NCBI RefSeq assembly: GCF_030814695.1 | Contig: NZ_JAUSVL010000001.1 | Span: forward strand, 4,934,227 to 4,998,226 | Direction of reading: 5' to 3' | Length of the DNA stretch: 64,000 nucleotides | Source: Oligosphaera ethanolica | GTDB lineage: Bacteria > Verrucomicrobiota > Lentisphaeria > Oligosphaerales > Oligosphaeraceae | Notes under the pieces: model-generated | The model's input: the letters and a program-made list of their open reading frames with translations, nothing else | The model's database searches: none | Told to the model about the DNA's origin: nothing | Program-made: the position numbers and the translations under genes | In this document: positions 17,913-26,561 of the stretch, piece by piece | Layout: each line of letters starts with the position of its first letter | Position numbering within the stretch: position 1 is the first letter of the stretch

Positions 17913-18043
17913 CTGCGCCCTTGCATATTTCGTTTGTAGACGTTGTGCGCCGGCGGCCGTGCTATATTTTGCCGCGTTACTGGATGGCGGCGGCAGGTTT
18001 TCCGCCGCGGCACGATGAAACCCTAGCAATAGGACAAACGAGC

Positions 18044-18580
18044 ATGGCAGCACGGCAGTTGATGATGCGTTATCCCGTTGAACGCCTAGAGGCCCTGAGT
18101 GATCCGGTCTTTGCGCCTGACTTTGTGCTCAGGCCCTTTCGCGATGGCGACGAGGCCGGGTATCTCGCCTTGATGCGCGCAGCAGGCTTTCCTTGGGCTG
18201 ATGACATGATACAGACGGTGCAAGGCAAGGCCATGCCCGGTGGCATTCTCTTTGCCTGCGACGCCAAGACGGGACGGATCGCCGCTACGGCCATGGCCAA
18301 CAAATTCCGCCCGGAAACACCCGATGACTACGAATTGGGGTGGGTCGCGGCCCATCCCGACTACCGCGGCAAACAACTCGGCACGAAAATCTGCGCCGCG
18401 GTGCTGATCTTCTACCGCCAGGCCGGCGTCCGACACGTCGCCCTGCACACGGATGACTTCCGCAAGCCGGCGCTGGTGACCTATCTGCGGCAGGGATGGC
18501 AGCCCGTCATTGATGACGAGGAAATGGCCGCCCGCTGGCAGGCCGTCCGCGAAGAACTGGGGATACCAGCAGCGCCATAA
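18044..18580 (+). CDS. GNAT-family N-acetyltransferase
   Basis: A 178-aa acyltransferase. The N-terminal strand FVLRPFRDGDEAGYLALMR and the acetyl-CoA pocket VAAHPDYRGKQLGTKICAAVL (motif A, R-G-x-x-L-G) are clear, followed by VALHTDDFRKPALVTYLRQGW. The substrate is unknown. Start at 18044 with AGGA nine bases upstream; the longer frame reaches back into the repeat element and is not credible. A strong terminator follows. Confidence 0.85.
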   Translation: MAARQLMMRYPVERLEALSDPVFAPDFVLRPFRDGDEAGYLALMRAAGFPWADDMIQTVQGKAMPGGILFACDAKTGRIAATAMANKFRPETPDDYELGWVAAHPDYRGKQLGTKICAAVLIFYRQAGVRHVALHTDDFRKPALVTYLRQGWQPVIDDEEMAARWQAVREELGIPAAP

Positions 18581-18619
18581 AGTCAGAGTATTACCTCATG
18601 GCAGGCCATGAGGAAACGC

Positions 18620-18667
18620 AAACGCCCGGGGCGGGTAAGTGCAAGCTGAGCCCGTCCCGGGCGTTTT
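18620..18667 (+). terminator. Rho-independent terminator
   Basis: ACGCCCGGGGCGGG pairs with CCCGTCCCGGGCGT, followed by TTTTT. It lies between the GNAT gene and the convergent AhpD-like gene and probably ends the GNAT transcript. Confidence 0.85.
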
Positions 18668-18692
18668 TCGCTATTTAAGATCTTCGTTGAAC

Positions 18693-19064
18693 TTATTTGA
18701 TGTCGATAGTGAGGCCAATGGCCTTGTTGAAGTTGTTGAAAGCGCTCATCGCGGCGGCGACTTCAACGGCGGCGGTGATTTCCTCGTCCGTGGCGCCGGC
18801 GCCCTTGGCGATGGCGCGGTGAGCGCTGAGGCAGTATTCACAGCCATTGACGGCCGAGACCGCAATGCAGATAAGCTCTTTGGTCTTGGGGTCGAGGCCC
18901 TTGCCAGCCACATCCGACAGCTGCATCAAGGAGCCAAGAAAATCGCCATTGCGGCCCATGGCCTGAAAGACTTCCGGGACAAAGCCGAATTTCTTCTCGA
19001 CGTTTTCTTGGATTTGCTGGGCTTTGGCGTCGCCAGTTTTGTTGTAGAGTTTTACGCTTGCCAT
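18693..19064 (-). CDS. AhpD/carboxymuconolactone decarboxylase-like protein
   Basis: A 123-aa all-helical protein of the AhpD-like superfamily. The redox motif CEYC followed by a His (CEYCLSAHRAI) is the thiol-disulfide and peroxidase centre of this family. Other marks are KTKELICIAVSAVNG and AAVEVAAAMSAFNNF. It probably acts in the cytoplasm in peroxide or thiol stress. A GAGGAG ribosome site precedes the ATG. The 243 bases upstream of it, shared with the divergent gene at 19308, hold no other gene. Confidence 0.85.
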   Translation of the reverse strand: MASVKLYNKTGDAKAQQIQENVEKKFGFVPEVFQAMGRNGDFLGSLMQLSDVAGKGLDPKTKELICIAVSAVNGCEYCLSAHRAIAKGAGATDEEITAAVEVAAAMSAFNNFNKAIGLTIDIK

Positions 19065-19307
19065 AGTTATACTCTCCTCAGGTATTGTGGCCGGATTGGC
19101 GGCCGTTTTTTTCGTTATGCCTTGGCGCCGTGGCTATTGTTTTCATGGCGTCAAAAACTACTGTAAAGACATTGACTGGTCGCACATGTTCCCAGCGAGG
19201 CCGTAAATTGCCGCATCGGCGTCGCCCGCCGCTGACAAGCCCAGCCATGCTTCCGCCTCTTCCGCCTGTGATCTGATTGTTGCCACGCAAAGTGGGGAAA
19301 GTCCGTT

Positions 19308-21086
19308 ATGAACATCGTGTCTGTGCTTGCTTCGTATCACGATCGGCTTTTGGAGCGGCTAAGTCCGGCGCGGTTTTATCCGCTGTTGCTGGCCGTGTTG
19401 TGCGTTGCTGGCCTTCTACCCTTACTGATGCCGGGCTTGCCGATGGGGCACGACATGTACTATCATTTTTCGCGTCTTCACGCCATGTGCGAGGGATTGC
19501 GGCATGGCGTGTTCCCGGTGATGATCAACGCGTCGGCTCTGCAGGGCTATGGCTATGCCAGTGGCTTGTTTTATCCCGATTTCTTTTTGTATCCCGTGGC
19601 GTTGCTGGGCGTCTGCGGCATGAGTTTGGTCAACGCGTACAAAGTCTTCCTGATCGTGTTGGTCTTGGCCAATGCTTTCAGTGCCTATGCGGTGGCGTGG
19701 AAGATTGGCCGTGATCACTTTGTGGCTTTTGCTGCCGGGTTGCTCTACACCTGGAGCAGCTACTTTGTGGTGGATGTCTTTCTACGTGCGGCGGTGGGCG
19801 AGATGACCGCTTTTCCGTTCTTTCCGTGGATACTGCTGGGGCTTTACGAGATCGTCTATCGCGACTGGCGCAAATTTTACTATCTCGCATTGGGTTTTGC
19901 GGGCCTGACGCTGTCGCACAATCTGTCGTTGGTCATTATGGCGTTGGTGACCGCCGCGCTGCTGGCTTTTTGGCATGTGCGACTCTTGTGCGAGCCGCGC
20001 CGTATCGCCGCGGTGCTTGGGGCGGTGTTGCTCACCTGGCTACTGAGCGGTTTTTATCTGGTGACGTTGCTGGAGCAAATGGCGTCAAACACGTTTATTC
20101 TGAGTAATGTAGCCACGGGGTCGATTGCGGATCGCGCCGTGGCGTTTCCGCGTCTTTTTCTAGAATTCCCTTTTATGAAACTTGAGCATTGGATACCGCC
20201 GGGCATTGGCGTGATCCTGCTGGTGGTGCTTTGCCAGCGACTGCGTTTTCGTGGTGGCGACAGCAACGCCCAGCATTTTCGTGACGCACTGTTGCTTATG
20301 GGCGTAGTCTGCCTCTTGTGCGCCAGCCATTTTGTGCCCTGGGAGGGAGCCCTGCGCACTCTTGCGGTTATTCAGTTCCCCTGGCGGTTTTACTTGCCGG
20401 CGACAGCTGGCTTGGCGCTCGGCGGGGCCCTGACTTTGGGGACGATTGTGAACGGCACGGCGTCTGCCCGCCGGCGTTGGCTGTGGCTACTCATTGTCGG
20501 CTGCGCCTCGCCATGGTGGCTGAATATTTGCTACCAGTATGCGGCGAAGATCCACGAAAAGAACATCTTCCGCACATTCACGCCCGGGGTCAAGCAGGAG
20601 GCCAGTGGCTTGGTCTATTTGCCGAAGGGCGTGTTGCCCGAAGACCTCGCCGAACGTGGCGAGAAGCTGCTGGCTGTGCCGGAAATACCGCTGAGTTTCA
20701 CGCGGCCGCGGCCGGGCATGATTGAGCTGACCTACGAGGGCAACCGCAGTGACTGTGAGGTGGAATTGCCGCTGGTGTGGTACAAGGGCTTTGGCGCGGA
20801 ACTCAAGGACCAGCGTGGTAAACGCACCACCCAGGTCAGCAGTAGTTCACGCCATTGCGTGACGGTACTCATTCCTGAAGACAGCGGTGCAGGGGTCATT
20901 CGGGTGTGGTATCGCGGCACGGCTCTGCAGCGACTGACGCGTTGGGTATCACTGATCAGCGCCATCGTCATGGTCGGTCTGTGGTGGCAGCAACGCAGCC
21001 GCCGCAAGGTCAGTGATCAGCAGGCGGTGGCGCAGGCCGAGGCCGAGGCGCTGGCCGAAGCGGACGGCGGCAACACCCAGGCGTGA
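19308..21086 (+). CDS. GT-C-like membrane protein (PTPS-related family)
   Basis: A 592-aa protein with about eleven membrane segments. The first external loop has GHDMYYHFSRLHAMCEGLRHG followed by an aromatic-rich GYGYASGLFYPDFFLYP. The Asp in this loop is typical of GT-C glycosyltransferases using lipid-linked sugars. This matches the uncharacterised 6-pyruvoyl-tetrahydropterin synthase-related membrane family, whose name is misleading. A C-terminal ~130-residue soluble beta domain precedes a last membrane segment and an Ala/Glu-rich tail. It is probably involved in surface glycan assembly; the substrate is unknown. Confidence 0.6.
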   Translation: MNIVSVLASYHDRLLERLSPARFYPLLLAVLCVAGLLPLLMPGLPMGHDMYYHFSRLHAMCEGLRHGVFPVMINASALQGYGYASGLFYPDFFLYPVALLGVCGMSLVNAYKVFLIVLVLANAFSAYAVAWKIGRDHFVAFAAGLLYTWSSYFVVDVFLRAAVGEMTAFPFFPWILLGLYEIVYRDWRKFYYLALGFAGLTLSHNLSLVIMALVTAALLAFWHVRLLCEPRRIAAVLGAVLLTWLLSGFYLVTLLEQMASNTFILSNVATGSIADRAVAFPRLFLEFPFMKLEHWIPPGIGVILLVVLCQRLRFRGGDSNAQHFRDALLLMGVVCLLCASHFVPWEGALRTLAVIQFPWRFYLPATAGLALGGALTLGTIVNGTASARRRWLWLLIVGCASPWWLNICYQYAAKIHEKNIFRTFTPGVKQEASGLVYLPKGVLPEDLAERGEKLLAVPEIPLSFTRPRPGMIELTYEGNRSDCEVELPLVWYKGFGAELKDQRGKRTTQVSSSSRHCVTVLIPEDSGAGVIRVWYRGTALQRLTRWVSLISAIVMVGLWWQQRSRRKVSDQQAVAQAEAEALAEADGGNTQA

Positions 21087-21106
21087 CGCCGCGCCAGACC
21101 TCGACC

Positions 21107-22204
21107 TCAAAGCAGTTCGGCGACGAGGTCGTCGTTGAAGAGTAGCCCCTGGCGGGTTGGTCGGGCGCCATTGGCGTCTAGGGTAATCAGGCCGAGTTTT
21201 TGCAGGCGGCGCAGAGCGTCGCCGCGAAATGCCATGGGTTCGCGCTGGCAGCGCTGGCGGTATTCATCCCACTGCCAGCCGGTGACGCAGCGCATGCCGA
21301 AGGCGAGGATTTCGGCGGCACGGGCGTCGGCGTCAATGTGGTCGACTTCGGGGGGTCGGCCATTGAGCCACTGCTGGAATTGGGCCGGGTTGGTCCAGCG
21401 GTCCTGACCGTCGAAAGACGTCGCGGCCGGTCCGCAGCCCAAGTAGCTGGCGCCATGCCAGATGCGTTGATTGTGGCGACATTCGTCTCCGGGACGGGCA
21501 AAATTGGATATCTCGTAACGACGCAGGCCCTGTTGGCCGAGTAGTTCGTCACTGGTGTCCCAGAACGCAACGAAGTCGTCGTCGTACAGGTCGTTTTGCA
21601 GCGATTGCGCCAGGGCCGTGCCTTCTTCGAGTGTCAGCGCGTATGCCGAGAGATGGGATGGCTGCCAGGACAGGGCTTGGGCGAGGTCGTCGCGCCAGTC
21701 AGCGAGCGTCTGGCCGGGGATGGCGAAGATCAGATCGAAGTTGATGCGCGAGATGCCGGCATCGCGTGCCGCGCGCATGATCGCCGGCAACTGTGCCAGG
21801 CTGCCACGGCGGCCGATGCGTTCGCGCAGTTGCGCCTTGAAGCTTTGAATGCCGATGCTCAGGCGATTGACGCCGGCGGCGGCGAGAAGGGCGATTTTTT
21901 CCGGCGTCAACGACTCCGGGTTGGCCTCGACGGTCCATTCGCAGTCTGCTGCGAGGACGAAGTTGTTGCCAATGATTGCAAGAAACTCTTGCAGTTCATC
22001 TGGTGACAGAATGTTCGGAGTGCCACCGCCCACGAAGATCGTTTGCAGTGGTTCGCAATTTGGCGCCCGGCGACGGCATTCAGCCGCCAGTGCCGTCAAG
22101 TAGCAGCGGTGCTGTGCCGGCGTGGCTGCGCCCAGCGAAAAGAAGGCGCAGTAGGCGCATTTGCCGGCGCAGAAGGGCACGTGGATATAGAGAGAGTCAA
22201 ACAT
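21107..22204 (-). CDS. hemW: HemW-like radical SAM protein
   Basis: A 365-aa radical SAM protein, heme chaperone HemW family, often mis-annotated as oxygen-independent coproporphyrinogen oxidase. The FeS/SAM motif is Cys12-x3-Cys16-x2-Cys19 (YIHVPFCAGKCAYCAFFS). Other marks are VGGGTPNILS, VEANPESLTPEK, NRLSIGIQSF and FDLIFAIPGQ. The C-terminal winged-helix part includes HNQRIWHGASYLGCGPAA. The ATG at 22204 overlaps the yraN stop by eight bases, which suggests translational coupling. The longer frame to 22285 lies wholly within yraN. Confidence 0.88.
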   Translation of the reverse strand: MFDSLYIHVPFCAGKCAYCAFFSLGAATPAQHRCYLTALAAECRRRAPNCEPLQTIFVGGGTPNILSPDELQEFLAIIGNNFVLAADCEWTVEANPESLTPEKIALLAAAGVNRLSIGIQSFKAQLRERIGRRGSLAQLPAIMRAARDAGISRINFDLIFAIPGQTLADWRDDLAQALSWQPSHLSAYALTLEEGTALAQSLQNDLYDDDFVAFWDTSDELLGQQGLRRYEISNFARPGDECRHNQRIWHGASYLGCGPAATSFDGQDRWTNPAQFQQWLNGRPPEVDHIDADARAAEILAFGMRCVTGWQWDEYRQRCQREPMAFRGDALRRLQKLGLITLDANGARPTRQGLLFNDDLVAELL

Positions 22205-22721
22205 GACGGGGAATATACAGCGGCTTGGCGTCGTTGGCATCGCGTGCGGCGCGGCCGCTGGCGACGGCGACGCTGCGTTCGTCAAAGACTGCCGGCCAAT
22301 AGCGGATTTCGGTCAAGCGCCAGGAGCTGAAAATGACCTCGACGATGCCGAACGTGTAGTGCAGGGGCGGTTGGCCGATACCGCGCAGGTACTGCTGTGC
22401 CGCTCGGATCAGCCGTTGGCGTTTGCGGTTGTTGACGGCGTCGGCCGGGCGTGAAAAGGGGCGTTTGTGGCGCGTTTTGACTTCGACGAAACAGAGATTG
22501 CAGCCGTCCCGGGCGACGATGTCGATTTCGCCGCTGGTGACGCGGTAGTTGCGGCAGATGATATCCAGGCCGATCTCCTGCAGAGCACGGCAGGCCATGT
22601 TTTCGCCACGGGCGCCGAAGCGAAGGTGTTTGGCGCGGCGTTTGGCGAAGCGACCGATGTTTTTCGGCAGCAGCGCCGTCAAGGCGTTCTGGAGAGTATT
22701 TTGGAGACGTGCATGCGTCAT
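22197..22721 (-). CDS. yraN: YraN-like endonuclease-fold protein (UPF0102)
   Basis: A 174-aa protein of the YraN/UPF0102 family, which has a Holliday-resolvase-like nuclease fold. Core motifs: LRFGARGENMACRALQEIG, NYRVTSGEIDIVARDGCNLCFVEVKTR (the E-D-EVK active-site pattern) and RKRQRLIRAAQQYL. It carries a ~30-residue extension at each end compared with the usual 120 aa. The ATG at 22721 has GAGGT upstream. It begins seven bases after the hydrogenase-like small subunit and runs into hemW, so it is part of the same transcription unit. Confidence 0.85.
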   Translation of the reverse strand: MTHARLQNTLQNALTALLPKNIGRFAKRRAKHLRFGARGENMACRALQEIGLDIICRNYRVTSGEIDIVARDGCNLCFVEVKTRHKRPFSRPADAVNNRKRQRLIRAAQQYLRGIGQPPLHYTFGIVEVIFSSWRLTEIRYWPAVFDERSVAVASGRAARDANDAKPLYIPRHV

Positions 22722-22728
22722 GCTGACC

Positions 22729-23490
22729 TCAGCTGCGGCCCATGAGTCGGAGTAGGCCTTCGAGGATGGTCGTGGGGTGTGGCGGGCAGCCGGGAATGTA
22801 CAGGTCTGGCTTGAAGATAGCCTCCAGGCCGCCGTGGGTCTCGGGGCTGTCGGCAAAGACGCCGCCGGAGATGGCGCAGGCGCCGCAGGCGATGACCCAG
22901 GCCGGGCGGGGCATGGCATCGTGGGTCTTCCGCAGGGCCAGCAGCATATTACGCGTGACGGGGCCGGTGACTAGGATGCAGTCGGCGTGTCGCGGCGATG
23001 CCACGACTTGGATGCCGAAGCGGCCCATGTCCCAGGCAAGGGTGCCCAATACGTTGAAATCCAGTTCACAGGCCGCACAGCCGCCAGCGGATACCTGGCG
23101 GATTTTCAGCGACTGGCCGCAGAAATCGCGGCATTGGGCGTTGCCGGCAGTGGGCGGCGCCCAGGCCGCAGCGCTGGCGCCCGCTACGAGCTGCTCACGC
23201 GCGAAGGCGGCCAGGCGGTACTCCTGGCCGAAGGCAATGGCCTGGCGTGGGCAGATGGCGGCGCATTTGCCGCAGAAGAGACAGCGGCCAGTGTCGATCT
23301 GCGGGCCGTTGGCGCTGACGCTGACGGCCTTGGCGGGGCAGATGTCCAGGCAGGCTGAGCAGTCCTTGGGGCAGGGGCCGGCGAGGAGTTGCGGCCGGCC
23401 CTGGAAATGATCTGGTAGCGTAGGTGCCACAGCGGGAAAACGGCCCGTGCGATGACCCTGGAACAGCCTTGCCTTGAGTGCCTTGTACAT
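22729..23490 (-). CDS. Ehr complex small subunit fused to ferredoxin domain
   Basis: A 253-aa fusion. Residues ~40-95 are a 2x[4Fe-4S] ferredoxin (CPKDCSACLDICP and CLFCGKCAAICP), corresponding to HyfH/HycF. Residues ~115-250 are a NuoB/HyfI-type small subunit with the four proximal cluster cysteines kept (GGCAACELDF, CGACAISGG, GCPPHPTT). It would carry electrons to the large subunit on the cytoplasmic face of the membrane. Last gene of the six-gene complex. A strong AAGGAGGAG precedes the ATG. Confidence 0.85.
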   Translation of the reverse strand: MYKALKARLFQGHRTGRFPAVAPTLPDHFQGRPQLLAGPCPKDCSACLDICPAKAVSVSANGPQIDTGRCLFCGKCAAICPRQAIAFGQEYRLAAFAREQLVAGASAAAWAPPTAGNAQCRDFCGQSLKIRQVSAGGCAACELDFNVLGTLAWDMGRFGIQVVASPRHADCILVTGPVTRNMLLALRKTHDAMPRPAWVIACGACAISGGVFADSPETHGGLEAIFKPDLYIPGCPPHPTTILEGLLRLMGRS

Positions 23491-23505
23491 GACGTGGGCT
23501 CCTCC

Positions 23506-25050
23506 TTACAGATCATGTCCGCAGTAGGACAGATTGAAACTCTTGTTGCAGATCGGAAAATGCGATATCTGTTCACCACGCAGAGTCAGCGCCAGGCCGT
23601 ACCAGTTGTGGAAGGATGGATCGACGATCTTGTAGTGGCGGAAACGGCCGTGACTGTCCGTCAGGGCGACATGACAGAGTTCGCCGCGCCAGGCTTCCTG
23701 CAGGGACACCGCGATCATTGATGGCGCCAGTGCTCTTGCCGGGGAGTGTTGCGAGGACAGTGCGGACGTCTGTTCGTCAGCACTAAGCTCGGTGGCGGCA
23801 TTCAGCGCCTCATTGAGCCATTGGTTGGAGGCGTCGAGTTCGCGGCGGCGGACCATCGCCCGCGCGAGAACATCGCCGGCGCCTTCGGCGCAGAGGGACA
23901 GCGGCCGGTCGGTGTAAGGGCCGTAGGGATGGCTGAGGCGGATGTCGTTGTTTAGCCCCGAGGCACGTCCCGCCACGCCGACAATGCCCACTGCGGCCGC
24001 ATCGGCCGGGGCGAGTACGCCGGTGTTCTCAAAGCGGTCCAGCACGGACGGGGTGTCGAAGAGCAGATCGAGGGCGTTAGTCAGGTCGGCGTGGACGCGT
24101 TTGCGCCAGGCCTGCAGGTCGGCGACCTTCTTGTTGTCGGCGAGGTAGCGCAGACCACCGGGCAGCACATAACCGCGGCCAAAGCGATTGCCGCAGAGCG
24201 CGGCGGTCATATTGAGGTACTCGCCGCGAATCCGGCCGCAGAACGACTGTGTGGGTAGGAAGGCGACGTCGCCAGCCAAGGCGCCGAGGTCACCGGTGTG
24301 GTTGGCACTACGTTCGAACTCCAGGGCGATGCCCCGCCAGAGCTCGGCAGCCGGACTGGCCTGGCAGGCCGGCGACAGGGCCGCCAGCAAGCGCGCATAG
24401 CACCACGCCGATGCGATGGATGTGTCGCCCGCCGCGCACTCAATGAGCTGGGCGCTGCGGACATCAGGGCCGCCCACGAGCATCTTCTCAATACCCCGAT
24501 GCTGGTAGCCCAGGGAAATTTCCAGGAAGATCACTTCTTCGCCCAGGCATTGGAAACGGAAATGGCCCGGCTCGATGACGCCGGCGTGTACGGGGCCGAC
24601 GGCGACCTCGTGGGCGGCTTCGTCCGCAATGCGCAGGTAGTCGGTAACGCCGGGCAGGACATCGGCGCCTTTGCCGACCGGTGGCCGGGTGAAGCGTATG
24701 GGCTTGGGCCATGGGTGGTTTTCGCAGACCAGGCCGGTGACTTCGGCGATTTCGCGTTCAAACCAGTGAAAGGCCGGGCAGTCCGCACTTAGCGCCAAGT
24801 AGCTTTTGCTGACGCGGCTGGCGGCGAGTCGGAGTAGATGCGCGCGGTCGTCGGCGAGGACGGCGATGAGCTCGAAGTCACCAGGCTGATTGTCTGCGGG
24901 CGTAGCGAAGAAACTTGACACGCGCAGGCCGTCTTGCATGACGGCTTGGATGAGCTGCGCGCGGAAGTCGTCAAAGGGCAGCACCGGTAGGTCGGCGATG
25001 GGCGCGGCGGCGCCGTTGGGCAGTGCCAGGAATGTTGTGTCCATGTTCAT
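23506..25050 (-). CDS. Ehr complex large subunit (HyfG-like, no NiFe ligands)
   Basis: A 514-aa fusion of a NuoC-like N-terminal domain (~1-150, including CPAFHWFEREIAEVTGL) and a NuoD/hydrogenase large-subunit domain (SLGYQHRGIEKML, FERSANHTGDLG). At the first Ni-binding site true group 4 hydrogenases have RxCGxC; here it reads IECAAGDTSIASAW with one Cys. At the C-terminus DPCxxC is replaced by NLSYCGHDL. The NiFe centre therefore cannot form in the usual way. This pattern is that of energy-converting hydrogenase-related (Ehr) complexes. The reaction is unknown. It overlaps the upstream antiporter-like gene by four bases. Confidence 0.85.
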   Translation of the reverse strand: MNMDTTFLALPNGAAAPIADLPVLPFDDFRAQLIQAVMQDGLRVSSFFATPADNQPGDFELIAVLADDRAHLLRLAASRVSKSYLALSADCPAFHWFEREIAEVTGLVCENHPWPKPIRFTRPPVGKGADVLPGVTDYLRIADEAAHEVAVGPVHAGVIEPGHFRFQCLGEEVIFLEISLGYQHRGIEKMLVGGPDVRSAQLIECAAGDTSIASAWCYARLLAALSPACQASPAAELWRGIALEFERSANHTGDLGALAGDVAFLPTQSFCGRIRGEYLNMTAALCGNRFGRGYVLPGGLRYLADNKKVADLQAWRKRVHADLTNALDLLFDTPSVLDRFENTGVLAPADAAAVGIVGVAGRASGLNNDIRLSHPYGPYTDRPLSLCAEGAGDVLARAMVRRRELDASNQWLNEALNAATELSADEQTSALSSQHSPARALAPSMIAVSLQEAWRGELCHVALTDSHGRFRHYKIVDPSFHNWYGLALTLRGEQISHFPICNKSFNLSYCGHDL

Positions 25051-26489
25051 ACCCACTGACTGCTTTCGATGAAGAAGATTAGTGCTGTACCCATGGCCAG
25101 CACGGTGACTACTGCCAAGGCGGGAATGCTACAGAGTGACTCAGCGGCCTTGACGGCTTCGCTGTCGGGTGGTGTTTCAGGCCGTGGGCCCATGACCATG
25201 TCCAGGCAGATGCTGGCCATGCCGCAGAAGACGACAAAGAGCAGCGTCAGCACAGTGGCGCCTAGCCACAGTGGGGCCTGCGTCACGAGCAGAAGCTCGG
25301 TGATGAAGAGCGGCGATGGTGGCGTGCCGCAGATCAGCAACACCCCGATCACCCACAGCGTCGCTGTTCGTGGGATGGCGCCGAACATGCCTTTGATGTC
25401 GTGGACAACCCGGGTGTCGTAGGTCAGGTAAATATTGCCGGCGACGAGGAAGAGCATCATCTTGGTGAGGGAATGGCCGCAGAGGTGCACGTAGGCCACG
25501 TTGTTCATGCCCAGGCCGAGGATGATCGTAGCCAGGCCCATGTGCTCGACGCTGGAAAACGCCAGCATGCGCTTGTAGTCGCGCTGGCGGATGATAAAGA
25601 AGGCCGCGACCACGAGCGAGCAGAGGCCAAGGGCAATCAGCAAAGTCCGGCAAAACCCGGTCAGTTCCGGCGGCGCGATCTGCACAAAACGGAAGATGCC
25701 GAGGAATGAGCAGTTCAGCAACGCGGCCGACAAGAGGGCTGAGACGGTCGCTGGCGCTTCGCTGTGTGCGTCCGGCAACCAGGTGTGGAAGGGGGCTAAG
25801 CCCATTTTGGTGCCGTAGCCGGCGAGGATGAAGATGAACGCGGCCTTGAACCAGGTGCTGTTGAGCTCATGACGTGCGGCCATGAGGGCGCTGAGGTTGA
25901 GGCCGGGCGATAGCTCGTGCGCGCCGGTGAAGGCACTTGCCAGCAGGAGGGTACCGAAGAGCGCCAGGCCAATGCCCACGGAGCAAATCAGCAGGTATTT
26001 CCACATGGCCTCCAGCGAGCGCGGTCCTTGGTGGAAGATGATCAGCGGTGCGCTGGCCAGCGTTGTCGCCTCGACGGCAATCCACAACACCCCGAGATTG
26101 CGGGCTACCAGTACCATGCTCATCATGCTGAGGAAAGACAACATACAGGCGACAAAGAGCCCCGGCCGCAAGGAATGGCCGTGTCCGCGCTTCATGCCCA
26201 AAAGCCGGTCGGCTGGGTACCACCGGGCGCTATGGGCGGCGACACAGGCGAAGAGCAGTGAGGTGAGGGTGAGCAGCAGCCTACTGACGTGGTCAAGGCC
26301 AAAGAGGTCAATGCCGTGGAAACTGACGAGGTCGGGTGCACGCCCCGGGAGCGTCACATAACATACCAGTAAGAGATGACAGACCGCGCCCAGCTGCAAC
26401 AACCGCAGGGGCCACTGGCCGTGGCGGCAAAGACCGAGCGCCAGGACGGCAAACAGTAGCGGCAGTAAAATGATCAGCACTAGTTCCAT
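25047..26489 (-). CDS. HyfF/NuoN-like proton-translocating membrane subunit
   Basis: A 480-aa protein with about fourteen membrane segments, of the complex I/Mrp antiporter-like family. Signature TKMGLAPFHTWLPDAHSEAPATVSALLS includes the channel Lys and broken-helix region. The conserved Glu is in WIAVEATTLASAPL, and HSLTKMMLF carries a second Lys. It is expected to move H+ or Na+ across the membrane when the peripheral arm is oxidised or reduced. It lies between the HyfE- and HyfG-like genes. Confidence 0.88.
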   Translation of the reverse strand: MELVLIILLPLLFAVLALGLCRHGQWPLRLLQLGAVCHLLLVCYVTLPGRAPDLVSFHGIDLFGLDHVSRLLLTLTSLLFACVAAHSARWYPADRLLGMKRGHGHSLRPGLFVACMLSFLSMMSMVLVARNLGVLWIAVEATTLASAPLIIFHQGPRSLEAMWKYLLICSVGIGLALFGTLLLASAFTGAHELSPGLNLSALMAARHELNSTWFKAAFIFILAGYGTKMGLAPFHTWLPDAHSEAPATVSALLSAALLNCSFLGIFRFVQIAPPELTGFCRTLLIALGLCSLVVAAFFIIRQRDYKRMLAFSSVEHMGLATIILGLGMNNVAYVHLCGHSLTKMMLFLVAGNIYLTYDTRVVHDIKGMFGAIPRTATLWVIGVLLICGTPPSPLFITELLLVTQAPLWLGATVLTLLFVVFCGMASICLDMVMGPRPETPPDSEAVKAAESLCSIPALAVVTVLAMGTALIFFIESSQWV

Positions 26490-26561
26490 GATGGCTCCAT
26501 GCGTGTTTCTGGTAGGCGACCGGAGGCGGTCGCTCGGAGTACCGGTGCAGACTTACGGTAG

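Noticed and set aside
17688-17939. Open frame of 83 codons (and its equivalents at 13974-14231, 4340-4618 and 38240-38461) giving similar proteins rich in Pro, Ala and Arg
   Set aside because: The similarity comes from the DNA hairpin repeat. The frames run through inverted repeats, have no ribosome sites, and differences between copies follow base pairing rather than codon positions.
19089-19111. Hairpin GGCCG-gattgg-CGGCC followed by seven T, as a terminator
   Set aside because: The stem has only five pairs, it lies in the leader of the minus-strand AhpD-like gene, and no plus-strand gene ends there.
21107-22285. HemW start at 22285
   Set aside because: The extra 27 residues have no similarity to HemW and lie within yraN; the ATG at 22204 places the radical SAM motif at the usual distance from the start.
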